Assembly: GCA_026391315.1 (NCBI GenBank)
Contig: JAPLDT010000037.1
Span: forward strand, 1-64,000
Length of the DNA stretch: 64,000 nucleotides
Direction: 5' to 3'
Origin: Bacteroidia bacterium
GTDB taxonomy: Bacteria > Bacteroidota > Bacteroidia > Bacteroidales > Prolixibacteraceae
A program made the translations under genes and the position numbers. Below, piece by piece: positions 45,976 to 54,217 of this stretch. The notes below the pieces were generated by a model. The model was not told where the DNA came from. It saw nothing but the letters and a program-made list of their open reading frames with translations, and made no database searches. The stretch's first letter is position 1. Every line of letters begins with the position of its first letter.

Positions 45976-46749
45976 TTACAATTCCCATTTTTCGGGAAAA
46001 ATTTTCAGGTCGATGAAATTAAAAATCGGCAATGGAGCTGTGTATATGAAATCGCAACGATCCTCGAATTTGATGCCCAGGCTGGTCATGATGTTGTCGA
46101 ATTCAACTTCTCTTCCGCTGTTCATCAGAAATGCCGTATTCATAAACATGGCATCACTGCTTGTTTTATTCATTTTATATTCAAAAATCGATTTGCGGAA
46201 AGCATCAATTATCATTCCGGTCTCCTCTTCTTTCTTTTCAATAAGTGCCAGTTTCACAAGATTCCCTGCTTCTGCAATTTTCAGATTTTTCTTTTCCAGA
46301 TCATCCAGATGCTCAATTTCCGCTCTGATCTTTTGCAATTCTGTATGTTCCTTATCAATCTCCTTGTAAATCTGCCCCATATTCTTCCATGTACCCCTTA
46401 CATTAAGCTCCATTTTATTTTCAAACTGTCTGAGTAGTTCCATAAATTCGCTGTATCTGCGATTGAGCAGGTTACGTATTTCATCCGGAGTGGCGGCGAT
46501 GGTTCCAAACCGGATGGGAAGCACACTACTGAATTCTTTCATTGCTTCCTCGATTACCTTTTGATGAGCCAGCATGTTTTCAGGATTGACAATGAACCGG
46601 CTTAGCGGATGGTCACTCACTACCATACACAAACCATCGAATCCGATGGTTGAGACAAGGTCCCCACGCCCGCCTACTCCTATAGGTCCCAGATTGACAT
46701 CGTAATCCGATGCAATGATGCAATAAATGTATTTCCCGTCGCGTTGCAT
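45976..46749 (-). CDS. Gas vesicle protein GvpF/L (copy 4 of 5)
   Basis: A 257-residue GvpF/L protein: GKYIYCIIASDYDVNLGPIG, VLPIRFGTIAATPDE, end TAPLPIFNFIDLKI. The YNLGPIGVGGRGD-like N-terminus is shared with copy 3, so these two arose by tandem duplication. Confidence 0.9.
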   Translation of the reverse strand: MQRDGKYIYCIIASDYDVNLGPIGVGGRGDLVSTIGFDGLCMVVSDHPLSRFIVNPENMLAHQKVIEEAMKEFSSVLPIRFGTIAATPDEIRNLLNRRYSEFMELLRQFENKMELNVRGTWKNMGQIYKEIDKEHTELQKIRAEIEHLDDLEKKNLKIAEAGNLVKLALIEKKEEETGMIIDAFRKSIFEYKMNKTSSDAMFMNTAFLMNSGREVEFDNIMTSLGIKFEDRCDFIYTAPLPIFNFIDLKIFPEKWEL

Positions 46750-46750
46750 G

Positions 46751-47791
46751 TTACTCTTTTATTTTTACTAAAAACAGATTCTTAATCACTTTTTCATTTG
46801 TCAGATAGATAGTTTTATCTTTCGAAGATTGCCTTGCAGCAGCCGAATAATCGATAATCGTATGGTAAGCTTTGTTGATTTTGGTAAAAATTTCTTCGTT
46901 CCCGTTGCCCGGATTAACATCAGGATGACATAATCGGGCTTTCTCCAGGTAAACCTTCTTTATTTCACTTTCGTAAGTCACCTCGCCTAGTCCAAGTTCT
47001 TGCTTTGCCTGTGTGATATGTTCTGGATTGAGTTCTTTCATCTCTATCGTATAAAAACTATAACACGGCAGTGGTCCCACCAATTTAAAGTTTAACATCC
47101 CTTTATATTCTTCATCAAGCTGATCAATGACCTGTTCAAAATTTTCTTTTTTATTTCTGTCAATTAGAAATGCAGAGTTGGTGATCATCTGATCATTCAT
47201 CACTTCATGAGTTTTAATATCTACACTGATTGCTGATAATGAGTCAAGAATATTCAATTCCACCTTCAGGTTTTTTTCTTTTAATTTTGACTGCACCAGC
47301 ATACCCACTTTTACCTGGTCGATTTGAGAAAGGGTATCCGATTTTTTCAGAATGTCATCCTTCATTTCGAGAATTTCGGGATGACTGGAAATTTCACTTA
47401 GTGTATCTGGAAAATCTGCCCAGGTCACAGCAAGATCGATCTCTGTAAGGGATTGGATCTTATTCAGTGCATCCACAATTAATTCATGCCCGTTTGATAG
47501 TATTCTGAAAACCTCTTCCTTTGAGTTTACAATTGTACCGAGCCGCATGGGAAGAATCATGTTAAACCCTTTCCCAACGAGTGTTTCAATTGTTTTCTGA
47601 TGATGAACCAGCAGATGCCCTAGTGTTTCCCTGTCAGTATAGTCAAGAAGTGTGCTATCTCTGTCGGAAACAATGGCTGATATATTTTGGAAAGGGATGG
47701 CATAAACCCCTGAATTGCTCAACGATCTAAACATTTCTGCACTGTAGAAGTTTGGGATAACCCCGTAGATGTAGATTCCTTTTGTTGTCAT
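46751..47791 (-). CDS. GvpF/L (copy 5 of 5) fused to a C-terminal J domain
   Basis: A 346-residue fusion. Residues 1-255 are a full GvpF/L protein (GIYIYGVIPNF, LPMRLGTIV at 80-88, LVGPLPCYSFYTI at 238-249). Residues about 262-312 are a J domain: AKQELGL, IKKVYLEKARLCHPDVNPG with the invariant HPD at 289-291, then FTKINKAYHTI. The HPD tripeptide activates Hsp70 ATPase, so the protein could recruit DnaK to GvpF/L-bound GvpA. No Gly/Phe linker or zinc domain is on this chain, but a separate CxxCxGxG protein is at 53810-54121. Confidence 0.88.
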   Translation of the reverse strand: MTTKGIYIYGVIPNFYSAEMFRSLSNSGVYAIPFQNISAIVSDRDSTLLDYTDRETLGHLLVHHQKTIETLVGKGFNMILPMRLGTIVNSKEEVFRILSNGHELIVDALNKIQSLTEIDLAVTWADFPDTLSEISSHPEILEMKDDILKKSDTLSQIDQVKVGMLVQSKLKEKNLKVELNILDSLSAISVDIKTHEVMNDQMITNSAFLIDRNKKENFEQVIDQLDEEYKGMLNFKLVGPLPCYSFYTIEMKELNPEHITQAKQELGLGEVTYESEIKKVYLEKARLCHPDVNPGNGNEEIFTKINKAYHTIIDYSAAARQSSKDKTIYLTNEKVIKNLFLVKIKE

Positions 47792-47834
47792 ATTTCTTTA
47801 GTTTATAGGTTGATGGTTTGATTGAATGATATCC

Positions 47835-49994
47835 TCATTTTTTCGTTGCATTTTGTTTCAAAACCAGCTCAATCGCCTCTTCAAAATGATCCTGCAGAAT
47901 GATTATTTTCCCTGTTACCTCTGATGATGTGTCACGGTTCTTTTCAATCAGGTTACGAATGGCAAGCATCGCTGCCTTGCGGCAAATAAATTCGATATCA
48001 GATCCTGTGAGCCCATCTGTTTTTATTGCCAGTTTGTTCAGAAACACTTTTTCCCCCAGAGGTTTGTTCCGTGTATGTATATCGAATATTTTTTCTCTTG
48101 TATTAACATCCGGCAAAGGCAATTCGAATATCAAATCGAACCTGCCGCTTCTTAATAAAGCAGGATCAATTAAATCGATTCTGTTTGTAGCAGCCAGTAC
48201 AATGACGCCTTTCAAGTCTTCAATGCCATCCATCTCGGTAAGGAACTGACCGATGACCCGTTCAATCACACTGGAACCCGAACCGTCGTTGCTACGCCTC
48301 GGTGTAAGGCTGTCAATTTCATCCAGAAACAAGATGCACGGCGATGCCTGTTTAGCCATTCTAAAGAGTTCCCGTACACCTTTTTCTGATTCACCGATAT
48401 AGCGACTCAATATCTGTGGCCCTTTTACGGAGATAAAATTAACGCCGCTCTCACTTGCCAGTGCTTTTGCCAGATAAGTTTTGCCAGTACCGGGTCTCCC
48501 ATGAAGGATAATTCCCTTGGGTGGTTTGGTATCGGCTTTTTTAAACAGGTCGGCATATTTCAAAGGCCATTCCACTGTTTCCTTTAAAGCCTCTTTGATT
48601 TCATCCAGTCCGCCAACATCATCCCATTTCACATCGGGCACTTCCACAAAAACCTCCCGGATGGCTGAAGGTTCTACTTCCTTCATGGCATCCATGAAAT
48701 TATCCATGGTCACTTCGAGCGATATCAACAGTTCGTATGGGATTTCGGCCATCTCGAAATCGATTTGCGGCAGTATTTCCCTCAAAGCAGTCATGGCGGC
48801 TTCCCGTGCCAATGCTTCGAGATCGGCACCTACGAAACCGTGCGTGATTTCTGCCAGTTTTCCCATGTCTACATCCATCGACATGGGAATGCCTCTGGTA
48901 TGGATATGAAGAATTTCCAGCCTGCCTTTTTTATCAGGAATAGAAATAGAAATTTCGCGATCAAAACGTCCCGGCCTTCTTAACGCCGGATCAATGGAAT
49001 TAGGAATATTGGTGGCTCCGATCACAATGACCTTTCCCCTCGATTCTAATCCGTCCATCAACGATAACAGTTGGGCTACAACGCGCTTTTCAACCTGCTT
49101 TTCACCACCCATATCTTCCCGCTTGGGTGCAATTGCATCTATTTCATCAATAAAAATGATTGCAGGTGCATGTTGTTGTGCCTCTTCAAAAATTTTCCTT
49201 ATCCGGCCTTCGCTTTCCCCGTAAAATTTCCCCATAATTTCAGGACCGGAAATGTTGATAAAATAGGCATCCGTTTCATGAGCCACTGCTCTAACGATGA
49301 GTGTTTTCCCGGTTCCCGGAGGGCCGTACAGAAATACGCCTTTGGGTGCCTGAACCCCAAGCCGTTCGAAAATTTCAGGGTACTTCAGGGGTAGTTCTAT
49401 CATTTCCCGGATACGTTGAACCTGGTTGCCAAGTCCACCGATGTCTTCGTAGGATACCCTACTTTTGCTTTCACACTCCTGTTTCGCCAGTTCAAGCTGA
49501 AAGGTGGTATTCGGGTGTATCAGCACTACACCTTCAGGACTGACTCCGGTTACGGTATAATTAACCGCCTTGGAACCAAACAGATTGGCTCTTACTTTAT
49601 CTCCTTTTGTCACTGGCAAACCATTGATCAATGAACCAATGTATTTCGCGTCATCGGCCTTATATAAAGAACCAGATTTTGTATCGGGCTTGAGTTTTAT
49701 TTTTGTTGCCTGATGGCAGGTGGTTTTAATGATCTTCACTTTCTCATCTATCCCGGCCTGGGCATTTTCCCTTGTGATGCCGTCAATCTGAATAATACTT
49801 TTATCCCTGTCTTCGGGATAACATGGCATGATTTTGACCGGCGTGGCACGTTTGCCTTCAATAACGATCACATCGCCACTTTCCAGACCGTGTTCTTTCA
49901 TGTCTTTTGGATCGATTCTGGCAATAGCTCTTCCAACATCCTTTACCAGGGCTTCTTTAACACGTAATACTGTTTCGTCTTTGATATCGGTCAT
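47835..49994 (-). CDS. CDC48/p97-family double AAA+ ATPase
   Basis: A 719-residue protein: CDC48-type N domain (1-180; VKDVGRAIARIDPKDMKEHG), D1 AAA+ (GPPGTGKT about 224; FIDEIDAI) and D2 AAA+ (GRPGTGKT about 496, with Arg for the usual Pro; FLDEIDSLTPRRSNDGSGSS). CDC48 hexamers thread and unfold proteins. Such ATPases occur in some bacterial gas-vesicle clusters. Placed between the ArsA-like and GvpF/L-J genes, it probably remodels assembly intermediates. Substrate unknown. Confidence 0.9.
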   Translation of the reverse strand: MTDIKDETVLRVKEALVKDVGRAIARIDPKDMKEHGLESGDVIVIEGKRATPVKIMPCYPEDRDKSIIQIDGITRENAQAGIDEKVKIIKTTCHQATKIKLKPDTKSGSLYKADDAKYIGSLINGLPVTKGDKVRANLFGSKAVNYTVTGVSPEGVVLIHPNTTFQLELAKQECESKSRVSYEDIGGLGNQVQRIREMIELPLKYPEIFERLGVQAPKGVFLYGPPGTGKTLIVRAVAHETDAYFINISGPEIMGKFYGESEGRIRKIFEEAQQHAPAIIFIDEIDAIAPKREDMGGEKQVEKRVVAQLLSLMDGLESRGKVIVIGATNIPNSIDPALRRPGRFDREISISIPDKKGRLEILHIHTRGIPMSMDVDMGKLAEITHGFVGADLEALAREAAMTALREILPQIDFEMAEIPYELLISLEVTMDNFMDAMKEVEPSAIREVFVEVPDVKWDDVGGLDEIKEALKETVEWPLKYADLFKKADTKPPKGIILHGRPGTGKTYLAKALASESGVNFISVKGPQILSRYIGESEKGVRELFRMAKQASPCILFLDEIDSLTPRRSNDGSGSSVIERVIGQFLTEMDGIEDLKGVIVLAATNRIDLIDPALLRSGRFDLIFELPLPDVNTREKIFDIHTRNKPLGEKVFLNKLAIKTDGLTGSDIEFICRKAAMLAIRNLIEKNRDTSSEVTGKIIILQDHFEEAIELVLKQNATKK

Positions 49995-50013
49995 GGTTTA
50001 TTGGTTTATCCCT

Positions 50014-50973
50014 TCAACTTATCAACCTCTCAACTTTTAAACCAAACAGACTCCTTCTCAACTGATTCAATGATCCCAGTCCTTTGATCTCCTCCGGAAA
50101 CACCGGTACTTCAACCTTGTTCAAAATGCTGAAAGTTTCGCTGATCTGTTGGATATATTTTAACTGTCCGGCTTTTCTGCTTTTACAAAAATCACATCCA
50201 TCCGAAACCATTACATTGTTCACGATAATCTGCCGCGGAATTATTCCGGATATGCCAAGATCTGCAAGCAATCTGCCCGTTTCCGAAATCGCCATCGCTT
50301 CGGGAATGCATACCGGGATAAACTCACATTTGGTATTATCACGCAAGATGTTTTCGATCCTTTTTACCGTTTTCTTAAGGCTCAATAAAAATGTATCCAC
50401 CTCGTCTACTTGGTAAGAACCAGAAAAGCTGGTGATCATGTAGCGGTATTTCCATCTCATTTTAGAGGCAACTTTTATCCATGCATCCAATAATTTTGGA
50501 GATGAAATCAGTCGCAATACATGACCCGTCGGTGCTGTATCAACAACATATTTATCGTATTGGCCTTCTTCGATAAAATCAATAATAGTTTTAAAACTCA
50601 TGATTTCATCAATACCGGGTATCGACAAGGTTAACATCTCATCAATGTCCTCATTATCAAAGTTAGTGGAAGTAACCAGGAGTTTCTTCAGTTCACTGTG
50701 ATGTTCGGTTTTGAATTTTGAAAGTGCTTCATCGGCTACCACTTCAATGGCCGACAGGTTGGCAGTATCCTCCACCTTTACCACTTTAAAACCAATTTGT
50801 TGTTCGATGCAATCCGACACGGAATGTGCCGGATCGGTGGAGATAAGTAACGTTTTAAAATTCTCAGACAGCTCCAGGGCCGTAGCAACGGCACAACTGG
50901 TTTTTCCAACACCACCTTTTCCTCCGAAAATAAGGAGTTGAAGGTTGTTGTTTTCTAAACCGGTGAGTGCCAT
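50014..50973 (-). CDS. ArsA/Get3-like ATPase
   Basis: A 319-residue ArsA-family ATPase: GGKGGVGKTSCAVATALELS P-loop (about 17), STDPAHSVSDCIEQQIG switch I, and DTAPTGHVLRL switch II. The tail has CDFCKSRKAG, a Cys pair in the position where Get3 has its zinc CxxC. Get3 homologues deliver hydrophobic tail-anchored proteins; by analogy this one could handle hydrophobic GvpA-type proteins. It is in the gas-vesicle operon, not an arsenic operon. Confidence 0.85.
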   Translation of the reverse strand: MALTGLENNNLQLLIFGGKGGVGKTSCAVATALELSENFKTLLISTDPAHSVSDCIEQQIGFKVVKVEDTANLSAIEVVADEALSKFKTEHHSELKKLLVTSTNFDNEDIDEMLTLSIPGIDEIMSFKTIIDFIEEGQYDKYVVDTAPTGHVLRLISSPKLLDAWIKVASKMRWKYRYMITSFSGSYQVDEVDTFLLSLKKTVKRIENILRDNTKCEFIPVCIPEAMAISETGRLLADLGISGIIPRQIIVNNVMVSDGCDFCKSRKAGQLKYIQQISETFSILNKVEVPVFPEEIKGLGSLNQLRRSLFGLKVERLIS

Positions 50974-50978
50974 AACAT

Positions 50979-51497
50979 TTATTTCTTTATCCTGATTTCA
51001 AGGATCCCATTGGTAAATTTATGACTTAAATTCGGCAGGCTGACTTTTGAAGGAAGGAGCACTTCCTTACGATACGTTCTGTTTTTACTGACTGCCGAAA
51101 TTTCAAGAATGTCCTCCTTCAGGTCAATCCTGATCTCCTCCGGTTCAATACCTGGCATTTCAGCGATGACCATGATTTCATCCGTTTCGTCAAAAATATC
51201 GGTTATCGGCTCCCGCTCTTCGTCCACTTTAGGCCCTTCGGGAGTTTTTTTGATGTTCCCGAAAGTTTCCACTCTGGGAGAACCCCCGCCGGCAGTGTTG
51301 ATGGTAAAACCATAAACACCTTTCATCCCTTTTTTAATATGATCAAAATTGATCTCGCCTTCCTTGCGGATTCCACCCTTTTCCTCGAGCTTCCCGGCAA
51401 GCTCAACTAATTTTTCGATGCCTTTGAACAGACCACCAAGTCCAAAAAGATCAAAAGCGGCTTCTTCCTTCTTTTCTTTATTTTTATCGTTTTCCAT
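50979..51497 (-). CDS. gvpH: Gas vesicle protein GvpH (Hsp20-type)
   Basis: About 172 residues from ATG 51497 (MENDKNKEKKEE); the frame runs further upstream without coding character. The N-terminal LFGLGGLFKGIEKLVELA followed by the GVYGFTINTAGG core and a C-terminal alpha-crystallin-like domain (about 105-172: IMVIAEMPGIEPEEIRIDLK, LPSKVSLPNLSHKFTNGILE) identify GvpH. Small heat shock protein type; binds GvpF/L or GvpA in known systems. Confidence 0.88.
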   Translation of the reverse strand: MENDKNKEKKEEAAFDLFGLGGLFKGIEKLVELAGKLEEKGGIRKEGEINFDHIKKGMKGVYGFTINTAGGGSPRVETFGNIKKTPEGPKVDEEREPITDIFDETDEIMVIAEMPGIEPEEIRIDLKEDILEISAVSKNRTYRKEVLLPSKVSLPNLSHKFTNGILEIRIKK

Positions 51498-51525
51498 TTT
51501 GTTGAAAGTATTTAAAGTGATTAAT

Positions 51526-51825
51526 TTAAGATGGTTTGCTGATGGCCTCAAGCTTTTGCAGGCGAGCCTCGAGCGTTTCCTGTTGCTGCATCAGCTCTTT
51601 TTCTCTGGCTTTCGTCGAGAGATAGGTATCTTCCTGCCACCAGTTGATGCCCATCTCCATGGCTTTGTCAACAGATGCAACAAGCAACCTGATTTTAATG
51701 GTTAGCAGATCAATATCTGCGATTTGAATTTTAATATCTCCGGCAATTACAATCCCTTTATCGAGTACTCTTTCCAGAATATCAGCAAGGCCGGTCGCGT
51801 TGATTGAATGGGTTGGTTCTGCCAT
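51526..51825 (-). CDS. gvpJ: Gas vesicle protein GvpJ
   Basis: A 99-residue GvpA-superfamily protein. LADILERVLDKGIVIAGDIK, then IQIADIDLLTIKIRLLVASV and MGINWWQEDTYLS is the GvpJ pattern, with the C-terminal extension (ETLEARLQKLEAI) that GvpA lacks. Probably caps or nucleates the vesicle tip. Confidence 0.9.
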   Translation of the reverse strand: MAEPTHSINATGLADILERVLDKGIVIAGDIKIQIADIDLLTIKIRLLVASVDKAMEMGINWWQEDTYLSTKAREKELMQQQETLEARLQKLEAISKPS

Positions 51826-51837
51826 AACATATTATTT

Positions 51838-52152
51838 TTAATAGTCTATTGACATGATTTTGAAATCCGATTTTACCTCGGCCGTTTTCTTATTACTGGC
51901 CTCTGGTTGTTCCGGATTGTGCATCTCTCCTGCTTTCTCTTCATTGTATTTCTGGATTTCTCTCAGCCTGCCCTGAATGAACTCAAGTCTCAGTAAAATC
52001 CTGATCTCTTCACTTTTCAACCGGGTTCTCTCTTTTTCGAACATATACAATTTTATGAAATCCGATTCTTCCTTGTTGGGGATGCCAGATTTACTGACAT
52101 TTTGCATTGATCTAATGCTTTGAAGTCCTTTAATTGCGCTTGTTATAGGCAT
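51838..52152 (-). CDS. Unknown helical protein in the gas-vesicle operon (104 aa)
   Basis: A 104-residue protein: helix FIKLYMFEKERTRLKSEEIR then LLRLEFIQGRLREIQKYNEE with an unstructured C-terminal KSDFKIMSIDY. No recognised family. Between gvpN and gvpJ in the operon, so probably functional. It may be a GvpI/Q-type accessory; not assigned. Confidence 0.55.
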   Translation of the reverse strand: MPITSAIKGLQSIRSMQNVSKSGIPNKEESDFIKLYMFEKERTRLKSEEIRILLRLEFIQGRLREIQKYNEEKAGEMHNPEQPEASNKKTAEVKSDFKIMSIDY

Positions 52153-52182
52153 GATATTTTGAGTTTATTTGTTGATGGGTTC

Positions 52183-53100
52183 TCAGGAATATTTTTCTAT
52201 AAGTTCATCAACGATGATTTTGACCTTCTCCTGATTGGTTTTTGAGCCAATCCGGCTCGTTTCGGAGGTAAGGATATCCTGACATATCTTTCTGAAAATG
52301 TCTTTTGATTCAGTTGGTGTGGTGTTTAGGGTTGCCAATGTTTTAGCAATCATGATCGAACCCCGGATGGTCGGGTCAAACTCGGTTTTCCCCGATTCGC
52401 GCAAACCCCTGACAATTCTAACGATTGTTTCAGTATCTTTTAGTGAAAGCTCAGATTTTGCCATGGTAATCTTTAATTCGGTTTCATAATCAAAATGATC
52501 GAGATCCATGGTGACCATACGGTCGCGAAGTGCGTCCTGTGTCCGGTTGACACCAGCATACTCTTCAGGATTTGAAGTAAAGATGGCCCGAAATTCAGGG
52601 TGGACCTTCATGTAGTAATCCTCTTCTTTCGCTGCCGAAGTACTCAGCATTCGCTCCTGTAAGATGGGAAGCAGGATGTTGTTGGCTTCGGGACGTGAAC
52701 GTGTAAATTCATCGTATATCAGGGTAAAGCCGTTTTTTACGGCAATGGTCAGGCGGTTGTTCACCCACTGTTTGCTCATGTCCTCCTCATATTTATGGAC
52801 AGAATGGATAAACTTGTCGTCCAGTTTTTTATACTTGTAACCCTGTTCGCTGCCAATCAGATCAGAGGTTTTGTACTCGGCATCACCATGAATAATGACT
52901 ACCGGCCTGCCGATTTTGCTTGCCAGGTGCATCGCCACTGTTGTTTTTCCTGTGCCGGAAGGACCTCTGAAATGAACCGGAAACCCAGCTTTAATATAGG
53001 TTAGACCCCGGTTGGTAATGTCTTTTATATAATCGGTTTCTACAAAATTAGACATTGGCCTTAGTTCCAATACAGTGTTCATTTCATTGTTGTTGCTCAT
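52183..53100 (-). CDS. gvpN: Gas vesicle AAA+ ATPase GvpN
   Basis: A 305-residue MoxR-like AAA+ ATPase: FRGPSGTGKTTVAMHLASKI (about 44), LIYDEFTRSRPEANN Walker B (about 131) and FTSNPEEYAGVNRTQDALRD (about 187), the GvpN hallmarks. GvpN drives vesicle growth with ATP. Its start overlaps the upstream unknown gene by 17 bp. Confidence 0.93.
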   Translation of the reverse strand: MSNNNEMNTVLELRPMSNFVETDYIKDITNRGLTYIKAGFPVHFRGPSGTGKTTVAMHLASKIGRPVVIIHGDAEYKTSDLIGSEQGYKYKKLDDKFIHSVHKYEEDMSKQWVNNRLTIAVKNGFTLIYDEFTRSRPEANNILLPILQERMLSTSAAKEEDYYMKVHPEFRAIFTSNPEEYAGVNRTQDALRDRMVTMDLDHFDYETELKITMAKSELSLKDTETIVRIVRGLRESGKTEFDPTIRGSIMIAKTLATLNTTPTESKDIFRKICQDILTSETSRIGSKTNQEKVKIIVDELIEKYS

Positions 53101-53392
53101 GATGGTTGATAGGTTTATAAGTTGATATTTTGATGGATTTCCTGATGCCTGTTGCCTGTCTGCTGTTGCCTTTTACCGGCTTAGTAGAGCCTGTTGCCTT
53201 TTCGTTGTAAAATCCCTGTCCGGGTAATTGTTCTATGGTCTGAATCCAAATAATTCTTGCCTCTTCAATATCCTTTGTTATTTGTTTCTTTACAAGCAAA
53301 AAGGTCTCCTTTCTCGCTTTAAACTTATCCAATGCTTCTTGCCTTTTCAGCAAACTCTTCCTGATATTGTTTCCGGCATTGTTCATTATCAA
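53084..53392 (-). CDS. Unknown basic protein in the gas-vesicle operon (102 aa)
   Basis: A 102-residue, Lys/Arg-rich protein: helix RKSLLKRQEALDKFKARKET and a basic tail. No recognised domain. Its 3' end overlaps gvpN by 17 bp, a typical translational coupling, and supports real translation. Not assigned to any Gvp class. Confidence 0.5.
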   Translation of the reverse strand: MIMNNAGNNIRKSLLKRQEALDKFKARKETFLLVKKQITKDIEEARIIWIQTIEQLPGQGFYNEKATGSTKPVKGNSRQATGIRKSIKISTYKPINHHEQQQ

Positions 53393-53612
53393 TTATCAAG
53401 GCTTTATTCTATAAATATGGTTGATAGTTTGTTCTGACACCGCTTAATAATAAAGGTCTTTAAAGACTTAACGAGTAAAAAGCAATTCTACTAATGTGTT
53501 GTAAATCTATTAAATGAAATAAATAAACAACCAAACTATAGAATAGAGCCATTCATTTTAATTGGTTGGAATGGGTTTAAATTTAATTGATCCTGGTGTG
53601 TGATGCCGGATT

Positions 53613-53783
53613 TTATAATTCAGAAATAAGCTTGTGTATTTCTTCTTTTGTTTTACCAAGTTTAACCTGGAGCTTGCCTAACATCTCATCCTGTTTGCCT
53701 TCTTCTGTGAGCATGACGAATTTTTGTTTCAGTTTTCCTTTTGTCTGGTTCCAGTTTCCTTTTAATTCAGTTAGATTTTTCAT
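53613..53783 (-). CDS. CsbD-like small stress protein
   Basis: A 56-residue protein from ATG 53783: MKNLTELKGNWNQTKGKLKQ fits the CsbD family N-terminus (W-x-Q-x-KGK), followed by helical KQDEMLGKLQVKLGKTKEEI. The frame extends upstream to 53888, but that part is not CsbD-like. CsbD proteins are general stress proteins of unknown mechanism. Located within the gas-vesicle gene series. Confidence 0.75.
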   Translation of the reverse strand: MKNLTELKGNWNQTKGKLKQKFVMLTEEGKQDEMLGKLQVKLGKTKEEIHKLISEL

Positions 53784-53809
53784 GATTTTTTGGTTTAAAT
53801 TATCAATAA

Positions 53810-54121
53810 TCAAATTAATCCTTTGCCACCACAACGGGTACAGGGCAGGCCATCGCTTGATTTTCCCGTCCCTTTGCATTGAATACATTTTGTATTGCTT
53901 TCGCAGTGATTATGTCCTTTTCCTCCGCAAACGATACAGGGTACTCTGGCACCCAGTGGGTTTTTGCCTGATCCTGAACAGAACAGACATTTTATCCGAG
54001 GTTCAGCAATTTCAACAAACCCACTGCCACGGCAAACAAGACAATCAGATATCGGGGAGAGTAAATCAAAGGGATCCTTGCCTTTCCCACCGCAAAATGA
54101 GCATTCCAGACTTTTTGACAT
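53810..54121 (-). CDS. Stand-alone protein of six CxxCxGxG (DnaJ-type) zinc motifs
   Basis: About 103 residues from ATG 54121 (MSKSLECSFCGGKG). Six CxxCxGxG-type motifs are seen: CSFCGGKG, CLVCRGSG, CLFCSGSG, CIVCGGKG, CIQCKGTG and CTRCGGKG. DnaJ type I proteins have four such motifs forming two zinc sites; six would make three. There is no J domain on this chain, but one is fused to GvpF/L in the same locus (46751). Likely a substrate-binding or redox co-chaperone for vesicle proteins. Confidence 0.82.
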   Translation of the reverse strand: MSKSLECSFCGGKGKDPFDLLSPISDCLVCRGSGFVEIAEPRIKCLFCSGSGKNPLGARVPCIVCGGKGHNHCESNTKCIQCKGTGKSSDGLPCTRCGGKGLI

Positions 54122-54217
54122 GGTGAATGTAACGTTATGAATTTTAAACAATAGAGTCGAAACGATCTTACCGCCAATTGAAGGAGTAATTCATTTCGAC
54201 TCTGTTCATTGCATGCA

